This document shows positions 48,468-59,598 of a DNA stretch of 64,000 nt, in pieces. The position numbers and the translations under genes are program-made. Each line of letters opens with the position of its first letter. Within the stretch, counting starts at the first letter, position 1. Below the pieces are notes generated by a model. It was not told the DNA's origin. It did no database searches and was given only the letters and a program-made list of their open reading frames with translations. The DNA is from Brachyhypopomus gauderio (lineage: Eukaryota; Chordata; Actinopteri; Gymnotiformes; Hypopomidae): the NCBI RefSeq assembly GCF_052324685.1, contig NC_135212.1, positions 10,822,438 through 10,886,437 of the forward strand, in the 5' to 3' direction.

Positions 48468-49170
48468 CAGCTGTAATTACCTCATTACTTCACCATATAG
48501 TTTAAGTATTGCCATATAAATTGTAATAAACCTGTCCATTGTAAAGAAAAATAATAATAATGTGAGGGAAGATTATAGAACTGACTGAAGAAAAAATTAA
48601 CCTAGATGTTTAATTCGAAACATTCATGGCAATGGGAGAATGTAAAAATTGTACTGCAACCACTAGAGGGCGGCAGATTCATTCAGTTAACAGCTTCCGT
48701 TGTCCAGTTCGCCTGTGTGCAGTCTTTGGTATAATTGGCCAAACTGGCACTATAGACCAGCGAGAGCAAACTGTGCAGAACACCTCAGATGGCTGAAATG
48801 TCAATAGCTTAAGAACTACAGTATCCTAAAGCATTAGCAGGTAGGTAGTATGTGTGTTATATTCAACAGCCCAGTTCTGTATGGTTAGTAGTTAGTTTGT
48901 TTTACATTTATTGGTGGGGGCAGCTTTGGCTCATTTTCTACCCTTAATATGGTGAAGTTTATATCACATACACTCAATTGAAATGGTACACAGGACCAAG
49001 TTTCACTGTCTTCGTCCTGACTGTGGAACTACTGATGGCAGGCTTGCTATATTCAGCTAAGAAAAACCTTCCAGACACAGGAAAGCGAAGCACCCGCCAT
49101 ATTTGTAGATGAAGTTTAGTCTTGTTCCACATCTTGTCATTGACCATGGACATGTAAAGAACAAGGCCTA
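48468..49170. other. unassigned intergenic sequence
   Basis: No coding exon or repeat family is recognised. Confidence 0.4.
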
Positions 49171-49174
49171 TCAC

Positions 49175-49177
<3 letters not shown>

Positions 49178-49236
<59 letters not shown>
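49178..49236. repeat. (GA)n microsatellite
   Basis: An uninterrupted run of about 29 GA units, responsible for Arg-Glu and Leu-Ser open frames. Confidence 0.95.
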
Positions 49237-49240
<4 letters not shown>

Positions 49241-49900
49241 AATGCTCTTGTGTGTAAACTGGAGCAAAAGAACAAAAGAAAAAGAAGGGAAACACTGTTT
49301 TTGGGGAGAACAGTATGAAGAAAATGAACAGGGACGTGGAGCAGTACCTGGCAGGGCTAAGAATATTCCGGAAGGAAGGGAGGTGAGGAGTGGTGCGCGC
49401 TTTCAACGTAACTGAGCAGAGACGTGGAGAACTTGAAGAGACTGTACTGATCAGGAAGGAGAACGGGCCTGGTGAAGCACACGTCTGTGGGTCACAATCA
49501 ACACAAAGACACAAGTACAGAGTTCAGGACAGCACATAAAGCAGGTATCACGCTGTGTGCATGGGTGCACACGGGGATTCTTCTGTGTATGTTTATTACT
49601 AACTAAAAGGTATAGTTGTCTAAGACTGTAAAGCCACAACAATGATGGAGCAGACATAGTGGGGTGTTAGCAGCCCAGCCCACCCCCACCTTGGGCTAAT
49701 ATGAAGAAGACAAATGTCCAAAGTGACATTTCCTGACCACTAGAAGGCACTGTTTTTATATACAAGACGATTAATACTGTACACTTAGTGTTCCTTCTTC
49801 TGCTGCCTTAACATAAAATCTGCCTTCTGAACGAGTCCAAGCTGGTGCACTATAGTGGGAGTACAAGCTGGTGAAATGAGTAGTGAGGGGTCAAGCTGGT
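49237..49900. other. unassigned intergenic sequence
   Basis: Between two GA-rich repeats; no gene supported. Confidence 0.35.
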
Positions 49901-49909
49901 GAGGAAGGG

Positions 49910-50120
49910 ACTCAGAGAGATAGAGAGAGAGATGGAGAGAGAGAGAGAGAGAGATGGAGAGAGAGAGATAGAGAGATGGAGAGAGAGGGAGAGCGAGAGA
50001 GATGGAGAGATAGAGATCGAGAGATGGAGAGAGAGAGAGGTAGAGATGGAGAGAGAAAGGGAGAGATGGAGGGAGAGAGGGAGAGATGGAGAGAGAGAGA
50101 GATAGAGAGAGATGGAAGGG
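49910..50120. repeat. GA-rich compound repeat (gatggagaga units)
   Basis: Imperfect repeats of gagagatggagaga and gagataga over about 200 bp. Confidence 0.9.
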
Positions 50121-50905
50121 GGTATGTAGGGTCTCAAACGGGACATTGGTTGTACACCTTCTGGACTGTTGCACACTCATGATCAACACATACTAGAGAG
50201 AGAAACAGTGAACCCGTTCAGCCCCTGTTAAGGAAAAACAGAGGGAGGGATGTAGACAGGTAGATAAAGCACAGACTCCCTGACAGTAAAACATTTAATA
50301 TGCAACAAAGCATACAATATTGATGGAAGAACACACTTAACCGACATGCACACGTACAGTCCAGTGTCACCCTGTTCCTCATGCTGATCGTCATTCTGAC
50401 TAAGACTGATTGAACAAACACAGCCTCTGCTGATCTCCAAAGGCGGCGTGACGGCATGACGTCCAACCGAAGCAGGTCCAATTATTCACCCACACAAACA
50501 CATTTCTGCACACCTCACAGTAGCGTATGCCAGAGAGGAGTAACACGTGGATGCATGCGTGCGTGTCGCTGCATAATTAAATTATCACCACCCATCTCTG
50601 TACGGGTAGGTAGCTGCTTTAAGATACATTCACCTCTGGGGTAAATCTCCTTTCCACCGTAGAGCAGCAGGAAGCAGCCCCAACGTCATAAATCTTCTTT
50701 AGACATGGTCTTTAAATCCTGCTCTCCATGACAACTATTACCATGGCAATGTCAAGGAAAGATGATTAGATCAAAGTCTTAGTAGTACAGCTTCAGCCTC
50801 TTGAGTAGCCGTAGAGCCACTGGACAAAACGGAGAACACCATGTTCTCCCTTGATATCCTCTCTGTCTAACTGGGAATCATTTATAGACTTATTTGCTGG
50901 TAGAG
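50121..50905. other. unassigned intergenic sequence
   Basis: No gene or RNA supported. Confidence 0.35.
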
Positions 50906-50909
50906 AGAT

Positions 50910-51090
50910 GGCTAAGAGAGAGAGAGAGAGAGGTGTGAGATAGAGAGATGAGTGAGAGAGAGAGATAGAGAGAGAGAGGTGAGAGAGAGAGAGAGAGAGG
51001 TGAGAGAGGGGTGAGAGAAAGGTGAGAGTGAGAGATGGTTGAGAGAGAGAGAGTGGTGAGAGAGATGGCTAAGAGAGAGAAAGGTAAGAG
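50910..51090. repeat. GA-rich compound repeat (gagaggtgaga units)
   Basis: Imperfect repeat of gagagagaggtgagag words over about 180 bp, similar in type to 49910-50120. Confidence 0.85.
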
Positions 51091-51843
51091 ACAAAAACAA
51101 ACAAATTAGAAATTTAGAAGCAGAGAAATTTGAATCATTAAAGTACAAACAAACCCATTTGGATGCACTCAACAAAGTTAAACAAAGCTAAATACATTAA
51201 ACGTGTTAAATACATTTTACTCTGAAAATAATAAATAATAATAATAATAATATAAGTATTATTATTGTGTAAAGCACATTTGTGTGTGTGAGAAGTCACA
51301 ACTGTAGATGCCCTCACAGCATTGACAGGATCTGGAGGCTTTGACAAGAAGTTTGCTGTTACAATGAATGAGCATGGGAAACCATTAGGCAAATGGGGTA
51401 GTGTATGTGTGTGTGTGTGTGTGTGTTCATCTCTGTGATTGGTGTCACCTGTCGCTTGTCTTGTTAACATTATGTCTAGTACTTGTGTCTTGTCTGTGTT
51501 CACTGCGGTCCAGTGTGCATGTCTGACTGCTGAAATGTTAATTCCTCTGAATCCTGCTCTCACATTTATAGATTCATTTATTCTACAGGACTTCAAAAAG
51601 CAGTAGGCCTACATAGTAAACAAAAAAGACTCTTTCCAGTGGTTGCCATCCCAATACTCCATTCCTACAGTAAATAGACTTCAGTGTCATATTTTGTTCT
51701 CCAGGATTATAGTGAATTGAACTGATAATTTCATTTGTGTTTTATATATGGAATTTTATATATGGAATTTGGTCTTTAAGTTTTGCTATAAATACCTCTC
51801 CAAATTCTCACAGTACAACATAAGGAAATCTTAGCATGAGTAG
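51091..51843. other. unassigned intergenic sequence
   Basis: Includes a short (ATA)n at about 51225-51250 and (TG)n at about 51405-51425; no gene supported. Confidence 0.4.
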
Positions 51844-52180
51844 TGTGACATCTGGCGCAAGGCAACGGACGAGACAGAAATCCTCTTGCGTTTTCTAAAC
51901 GTTACGTTTATTCACATTTAAATAGCGCAGACAGCGCACGTAGAACACTTAACATATATCGACATATACAACTCAAACAACAACGAGCACAGGACACTGC
52001 ACGAACGCACACTAAATAGACAAACCACATACACCCCAAGTGATGACGAGACGAGCCACAGGTGAGATGAATCAACACAAGACGTAACCGCACCCACAGA
52101 GATCCACAGACGCAGACGACTAGACGTAGACAACGTTAACACACGCCCAAAAGGGAGGGGTTGGGGACCGTAACGTGACA
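51844..52180 (-). mobile_element. solo LTR (337 bp), same family group as 25169-27653
   Basis: Minus strand starts TGTCACGTTA and ends GTCACA, with perfect agtag duplications at 51839-51843 and 52181-52185. The plus-strand segment gagcacaggacactgcacga followed by acgcacactaaatag matches the 25169 LTR (gagcacaagacactgcgcga, acgcacattaaatag), as do the cacagg and cacccac blocks, so the two are related. A gaataaac poly(A) signal is present on the minus strand. The internal region was lost by LTR-LTR recombination. Confidence 0.9.
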
Positions 52181-52185
52181 AGTAG

Positions 52186-52860
52186 AAAGTGATAAATATA
52201 GTGAAATAAGCTGAAAAATAAATAGATATTAACAGGAAAGGATTAAACTGCCAACATATGTAAGACTTTTTTAGATTTTAAATCTCAAGCTTTCCCTTGC
52301 ATCATTATCCAAAACGATATCTTTACCCTTTACACATCTTTATTCTTTACACATCTTTACTCTTTACACATATTTTACCTCTTTACTGCTGACACTATTG
52401 CTATTACACTGAGCGACTTAATATGCATATCCAAACCCTTTTTGCAATAATTCTCTTTCTGTTTTAGTTTTTTAACATACATGTTAACACAGCTTTGGAT
52501 TGTTAGGGTACTGGCCATGACTTTGTAGTGTGACAAGATATTAATGATTTGGATGTATTATTTGTAGACTGTATTCACTTTAAGGTTTTGATATTGTCTC
52601 TAGACGTTGATTATAGCCTTCAGGCTTTATAAACAGCATTATACATTTGTTCAGCCCGCAGTGTGTTAACAGATTCACTACACACGGGAAAGATTTCCAA
52701 AGTTTAATGAGAAGAGAATAAAGTTAAATAAAAAGAGAAATACAATGTGTCTTATGGCTAAGAATAATAATACATACGTATGATTGGTGTTCTCCTTTCG
52801 AGGAGAGGAGGTTGTGTGGATTTGATGTATGGGGTAATGGGGAAATTACAAGATAAACAG
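52186..52860. other. unassigned intergenic sequence
   Basis: Contains tandem tctttacacatctttactct words at about 52325-52385; no gene supported. Confidence 0.4.
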
Positions 52861-52867
52861 GGAGAGG

Positions 52868-52869
52868 GA

Positions 52870-52921
<52 letters not shown>
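52868..52921. repeat. (GA)n microsatellite
   Basis: About 26 GA units after a gggagagggagaggg lead-in. Confidence 0.95.
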
Positions 52922-52923
<2 letters not shown>

Positions 52924-53129
52924 GGAAATAAGTTGAATAAGAAATTAATTGAGGGGCAGACACAGATAAGGGAGTGAACAGAATGTCTGTGTTCTGATTG
53001 AGGGTCACAGACAGTGAATCACAAGCTCCTTTACATGAACGTTTGTAGGTTTAAATTAATGCATTCGTATGCACTCTTCGTACAAGTAAGAAAGAAGGAA
53101 GAGGTCATTTGTTTATTCCTATGGTACCA

Positions 53130-53585
53130 ATGGTGGTACCAATCTTGACACCTCTGACATGAACAACTACACTTTTTTCTTTTCTATCAAAAACACAGCA
53201 AGCAGTCTATGACCAATTATCTCTCTTCCTCACCCAGAACCAACTCCATGATCCTAATCAGTCTGGCTTCAAACGGGCACACTAAACAGAAACTGCCCTC
53301 AAAGCAGTGACCGAGAAGCTCCATGCTGCCAAGGCTAACAAGCTATCATCAGTTTTAATTCCTCTAGATCTTTCTGCAGCCTTTGACATGGTCAACCACA
53401 ACATCCTCCTCTCTGTTCTTTCTAGCCTCGGTGTGGCTGGCTCTGCTTGGAAATGGTTCCAGTCATATCTTGAAGACCGTTCCTATCAGGTAACATGTAA
53501 ATGTAATGTGCCATATTTTGTCAATTGTGATTTTTACACCCCAATCGAAATTTGTCCTCCGCTTTTAACCCATCTGTGCAGTCAG

Positions 53586-53630
<45 letters not shown>

Positions 53631-54970
53631 GATTACTAGGGGGCTGTGGATCACACGTGCCCAGAGCGGTGGGCAGCCCTAGCCCGGCGCCCGGGGAGCA
53701 GTTGGGGTTAGGTGCCTTGCTCAAGGGCACCTCAGTCATGGCCTTAGGTCTGGGAATCGAACCCACGACCCTCTGGTCACAAGACCAGTTCCCTAACCTC
53801 CAGGCCATGACTGCCCTTGGAGGATCTATATCCAATCCATGTAAACTTTCCACTGGAGTCCCCCAAGGCTCAATCCTAGGCCCTCTTCTCTTCTCTTCTC
53901 TTTATATACTCATTCCCTTGGTGACATTATTTTGTCTCATGGTTTCTCTTATCATTGCTATGCTGATGACACCCATCTAATTCTTTCCTTCCCTCATTCT
54001 GACACCCAGGTTTCTAGGCAGATCTCGGCATGCTTGGCAGATATTGCTTCATGGATGACTGCCCACCACTTGAAGCTCAACCCTAACAAAACTGAGCTTC
54101 TGTACATTCCAGCAACCCCAAACCCACACAACGATCTCACAGTTTCCTTTGAGAACACCTTGTTAACACCATCAGATAACTGCTCGAAACCTGGGTGTAA
54201 CATTGGACAACGAGTTGTCCTTCTCAACACATGTTTCAAAACTGACCAGATCCTGCAGATTTCTCCTCTGAAACATACGGAGAATGTTTCAATTGCTTGT
54301 GCAGTCTCTAGTAATCTCTAAGCTGGGTCATCAGACCTCTACAACTAATTCAGAATGCTACAACATGAATGGTGTTCAATCTCCCCAAGTTCTCACATGT
54401 GACTCCTCTGCTATGCTCTCTTCACTGGCTTCCAGTAGCGGCACACATCAGATATAAAACCTTGATGCTTGCCTACAAAGTCAAAAATGGACTGGCCCCT
54501 CCCTACATGATGTCCATGGTAAAAAGCCCATCCATACAGCGAACACTCAGAACCTCAAGCTTGGCTCGACTCGAAACTCCATGCTTAAAGTCTCATGGAA
54601 GACAAAGCTCCAGACTATTCTCCGTCCTGGCTCCAAGATGGTGGAATGATCTTCCAATAGCTGCTAGGAATGCAGACTCACCTGTTTGTTGAGTACTTAC
54701 CAGAGCACAAACTCAGCTGATACCACTTGCCATTGTTCTTAAATTGTATGTCTGTCTATGGTTATTTGTACTTCTTGGCAAACTTGCAAAACACTAGGTA
54801 ATGACATTGACTCCTGTAGTTTAGTAGTAGTCTTACTCAATGGTATCTTGAATTCTGGCCTATCCGTACTATTACCTAGAATTAATTCTGTGATCAGATG
54901 CAAAGCACTTTGTAAGTCGCTCTGGATAAGAGCGTCTGCTAAATGCCGTAAATGTAAATGTAAATGTAAA
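53130..54970 (+). pseudogene. L2-type LINE with SINE insertion, frameshifted
   Basis: RT fragments run in order: [73 protein letters not shown] (YADD box), ASWMTAHHLKLNPNKTELLY, then VTPLLCSLHWLPVAAHIRYK and LFSVLAPRWWNDLPIAARN. It is 5'-truncated with several frame breaks. The 3' end is gctctggataagagcgtctg, ctaaatgccg and (taaatg)n, the same tail used by the tRNA SINE at 34.4 kb. Between the blocks ending SYLEDRSYQ and starting GGSISNPCKL lies a SINE. Confidence 0.88.
53525..53816 (-). mobile_element. tRNA-derived SINE within the LINE, with internal (CA)n
   Basis: On the minus strand it starts gggcagtcatggcctggagg, with box B gggttcgattccc, the same tRNA-like head as the SINE at 34351. The body has cttgagcaaggcacctaacc. 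The 3' part is different: tggatttta-type sequence is replaced by ttctgactgcacagatgggt and a gtgtaaaaatcaca end, separated by a (CA)n run (53587-53626). Same head with another tail makes it a distinct SINE subfamily. Confidence 0.8.
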
Positions 54971-55760
54971 AAACGGAATTGTCACCTGTATAGGTGCCTA
55001 ATTGGGCGTGAGGGTCCTGTAACTGATTGGAGCGTGGTTGTCTTGTTGATGGCTCAGTCGTTCCAGGAGTTTGCCCAGGGAAGGTGAGCTAATGTCTGTT
55101 TGTGTGTTGCAGGACTGCAGGAGGTGTGTCCCTGCCTTGTTCTCACCCTCCTCTTCATTGTGTATTTTTTGTGGTGCAGATGGGCTGAAGGGACGTGCGG
55201 CTTGGTGGGGAGGGGGGGGGGGGGGGTGGTCTGTCACTGTACGGAGTCCCCTGCTGAATGCCTCCGTCTGCAGTGGCAGTGTTTCATGTTGCCTTGTTGT
55301 TGCATTGTATTCATTGCTCAAGTGGTTGGGGCCTAGTATGATACCCAACACCTGAGGGTTGTTTGTCTAAATATGTTGTGTCTTTTTACTACTTGACTGC
55401 TGGTTACTGTATAATGAAAAATTGGATTATGTCACGGGTTTTGTGTTTGAGCACTTTACCTATTAAATCCCCTCTATTATAATGTTAGAAAGACAACTCG
55501 ACACAGACGGTTCCAGTTGCAGAGAGATGTGTTTATTTACACCAGTCAGGGCAGGCTGGTTTGAACTAGCTAAAAACTGGGAAAGAGTAGCAAAAGCAAC
55601 TGACGGGGTAACCCAGGAATAGAAGCAGGCAGATGTCAGCAAAGGAGAGTAGAACTTGAGATCCGTGAGGGGGACAGGCTGGATGCGTAGTCTAAGGAAG
55701 AAGCACACGTCGATACACAAAGAAATCTCACAGAGGATGAAATGCTTGGTTCTCTTTAGA
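54971..55760. other. unassigned intergenic sequence
   Basis: Contains a G run at about 55208-55225 and a possible LTR-like stretch near 55480-55720; no gene supported. Confidence 0.35.
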
Positions 55761-55764
55761 TGCT

Positions 55765-56405
55765 GTTCTACCTCCTAAGAGAAGTGCCATCATTTCCACA
55801 TTAAAGAAACTTGGGTTAGGTACGCCCTCATTGGCCAATTACAGACCAATCTCCAACCTTCCCTTCGATGGCCTCTGATTGAGGTGTACCTCAGGGATCT
55901 CTTCTTGGTCCTCCTCTTTTCATCTTATACATTTCCCCACTTAGCCAGATTATTATGCTCTTAGATTTCATTGCTATGCTGTTGATATTCAGATCTACAT
56001 CAGCACTCCTTCCCCCAGTTTCTGCACAGGCAGTGAGTTCCCGTATTGCTGATTTAAAACACTGGCTGCAATATCTTATCTAACTTTGTAAAACTCAGTG
56101 CTGATAAAGTATTACTAGTTGCAACCAAGACTCTTTCATGTCTAGACTTCTCTGTTGGTATATTGATGATGCTGCTATCAAGCCAGCACAGGTTGTACAG
56201 ATTTCACACTTACCTTTGGGTAATATGCTTCATGATAATGACCGTAAGATATGAATTACTATCTTCATTTTCTCTTGAATTGATTACTGCAACTCTCTTA
56301 TTTAAATGTTTGGACACTCTGCCTCTCTGTCTCTGCTCATCATTGACTTCCTTTAAATCTTTGCTCAAACTTTGTGAAAGGTGCTATATAAATTTAGCTT
56401 GTAGT
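55765..56405 (+). pseudogene. L2-type LINE remnant, heavily degraded
   Basis: Short recognisable pieces: LRPHWPITDQSPT-like (55830), GVPQGSLLGPPLFILYISPL (about 55885-55945) and FHCYAVDIQIYISTPS-like (about 55965). The 3' end is aggtgctatataaatttagc, typical of L2. Many frame breaks. Confidence 0.7.
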
Positions 56406-57079
56406 AGGTGAGTCAAAAATGGCAAAACAATTTTATATTTGACATTTATTTATACACAGTATTCTTCACAATGAACACAGGGACAAACTTTTGCAAAAAC
56501 TTAGTAAAGAAAAATAAGACAGAAAGCTATTTGTTTTTATTTTAAAATGAAAACACTGTCCCATATTCATTGACATACTGATAATCAGTGCAATAATGCT
56601 TTTTGATAAAATGTATAATGATTAACCATAAGTAATCTCAACTGTGCATTAAAAACCTTTGAAGTAACCCGACAATGTATTTAAAGTACCTTTTAAATTT
56701 ATGATTTGGAAATATATTCTCTTTCCACTGAGCCAGGGTTACTTTATATAGAATTCTATACTTTATATAGAATAGAATTCTACAAACTCTCAATGTGAGA
56801 CATGGATTAGCTCAGTCTAGATGATATGGAGCAACTGCACTGAAGCTGAAAAAATTAACCATCACATCCAAATTATCTAATTACCTTGAAATGAACAAAA
56901 AAGTGCAACTTCACGTTGTCCAACAAAAGAAAAAATCAAAACCAATTGTTTCAGTTTGAACTTAATAACCACATGAGACCAAATGCTCAGATAGAGCGCC
57001 AGAATACAGTCATATATGGAGAGCTTTGGCACATGAATACAGAGCCAAATCCAGAAGTTAAGTGCAGGAAGAACATTTG

Positions 57080-57300
57080 AATGGGAAGAACATTTCTGAA
57101 GGAAGGAACATTTCTGAGGGAGGAATGTTTCTGAAGGGATGAACGTTTCTGAAGAGAGAAACGTTTCTGAGGAAGGAACGTTTCTGAGGGAAGAACGTTT
57201 CTGAGGGAGGAACGTTTCAGAGGAAGGAATGTTTCTGAGGGAGGAATGTTTCTGAGGAAGGAACGTTTCTGAGGGAGGAATGTTTTTTCAGGAGGAATGT
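57080..57300. repeat. minisatellite, about 18-20 bp unit
   Basis: Around a dozen degenerate copies of gaaggaacgtttctgaggga with aatgttt/aacgttt variants. Confidence 0.85.
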
Positions 57301-58486
57301 CTCTTCAGGACTTGGGTGGCTCTTCAGGACTTTGAGGGGTCATGTTCAACTGCTCTTTAGTTATTGCCCATTTTGACTTTAAATGAATGTGATGGTATTT
57401 TTATTTTTGGCACCAATGAGGGTAGATGGACATTTTTGTAAATGGACAAAAATGGGGTCTTTTGAGCCCATGTGGGCAATTCCAATATGGGACTTTCACT
57501 AGTCTACACATGATAAAATATCCATCTGCTTCTCTATCAACATAAACGACTTGACTACACATTATCAGTTCTGTCCATTCTGGTTCTCTATCCAATGCAG
57601 TATCCATCTCTATCTTGTATGCACACAGTGAAAGCAAATTCGACGATAATGCAGAAGCTCTGGTGTCAACAAGACAGTGAGTTCATGCCCCAGGTCTGCC
57701 ACTGATAGATACACACTGCTTCTACTCTTAGACTGTCTCATGAACATGAATGAAAGTCCACATAAACACAGGGAATAACAAGGTTTGTCAATACCAAAAC
57801 TACCAATTTTGTTAAACTAACAGATAATCTAAAACATACTTAAATGTCTGAACCATCTAGGTTTGTAGAAGCACATTCAGTTCTTGGTATAAAATCTACA
57901 GTTAACATTAACTCTCTTTTGAAACAGCCTTAGTATTTACAAAAGTATGATATAGTGTTCCTTTAATATAACAGTAAACCTTTTGATATGAAAATATTCA
58001 AAGAGCAAAATTGCAGAAAAAATGTAAAAATCAAAGATAAGAAATAATATATATATATGTATATATATGAATGCATAATGAAACACAACCTTTAAAGACA
58101 TTTCCCGAGCACATAGAGCACAGAATTCATCACCAGAATTTACATGAACACTTGGTCTCACAATATCAGACAAGCAGGTCGATATCGCAGATTGATGTCT
58201 TCTGACTGGTTTCTCTAGAGGACTTTACAGACAGAGAACTAAGCATGCATCATAGAACTGCAATGTGCATTTCAGAACATCCCACTTCCCAAGAGCCAGA
58301 GTCTTTCCATTCATGATCATTTGGAAGCAGTCACTTCATGGTTGGACTTTAGACAGCTTCTTGGCTGGTTGGCTACTTGTTATGTGAACATGGTTTGCCC
58401 CTATCATTTTCAGTGATGATGCATTAAATAGTCTAATCAACTGTATTAGACTCAACAGTTTCATTCATGAATGTAATGGATTTGAT

Positions 58487-58545
58487 TGAACATAATTGAA
58501 CATAATTGAACATAATTGAACATAATTGAACATAATTGAAAGTGT
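58487..58545. repeat. 10-bp tandem repeat
   Basis: Six tandem copies of cataattgaa (first one diverged). Confidence 0.9.
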
Positions 58546-59598
58546 ACCATCTTCTCCACTCCACCACTCTCTTTGCAAAGAAGGAAATAGATCATCATAA
58601 TGCATAATGCACAGTATATATGAATCAGACAAGCAACTACTGTCATAAGAGCAAGCATTAAAACAAGCCAACTTTCTTGATGCTCTGTGTCCTTGCTGTC
58701 CAAAGCCTAATTTCTTATGTCTCACTATGACTGTTAATCATTACCGTACATCCATTGTGAAGGTACAGTACAGAGCATGCTGACTGATACAAGGAAGCAT
58801 TTCCTAAAGTGTCAAACAAAGGTAATTATGAGTCACAGATGAGTGCAGGAACTGACATGCTGAAACAGGAAACAGTGCATTGGAGCCTGAGTCAGGACAA
58901 ATCACACCCATAGGAGCTTCAGTAGGAAATCCATATATGCATATAATGAGTTATAAAATCTTTAGATGCACTTACATTTTGGCACTCTTATATCAATAGA
59001 TCTTCCTTTTTAAAGATTTACAAATATATACTTCAAGACATTTAGAAATGGCAGTAGATAAGAAGGTAGGGAGAACTCTAAGACACAAAAACCTGTTTCA
59101 TGTCAACATGCTTCAGACAGAGAAAGGTGTTGTTGTGGATGCGGGGGGGGGGGGGGGGGGGGCAAACATTACATTACTTACAGCGTTTTCCTGTTTCCTG
59201 CTGTTCTCCCACTACTAACCATCACACCAAATTCAGATGATGCCCCGAAAAACACACTGTCCGCCCAATCTTAGCTGGGAGCATGCCACAGAATAATTCA
59301 TAGATTATAGATGCTAAACTAACATATTTAATCAGATGTGCCATTCGGCTGTGACTGTATCATTAGTCCAAGGCTTTTGACCATGTGTGGACCATTGCCA
59401 TGGGTTTACTATATTGTGCTTCTGTAATCTAATCTTGGTGGGATCCCCTCATCCCCCATCAACATCTCAATGTGGTCTGGTAAAGGGCCATTAACAGTAG
59501 AAACAGGTTAATTCGGTTCATAAAGCCGCAGAGGTTGCCGCATGCATCGTGGTCAGGTCATCTTGGGTTTAGAGGGCGTGGCCTCACTGTGCTCCGCC

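Larger units (their letters stand above)
56406..59598 (-). other. downstream of the PKC stop codon: possible 3' UTR and flank
   Basis: The PKC alpha stop codon is at 59599-59601 and no other gene is seen in these 3.2 kb, so part of it is probably the long 3' UTR of that gene. It includes a minisatellite (57080-57300), a decamer repeat (58487-58545), a G run (about 59142-59162) and an (AT)n-like stretch near 58050. The UTR end could not be fixed. Confidence 0.45.

Noticed and set aside
49785..50189. Leu/Ser- or Arg/Glu-rich proteins near 49-51 kb and 52.8 kb
   Set aside because: Translations of GA-rich microsatellites in various frames.
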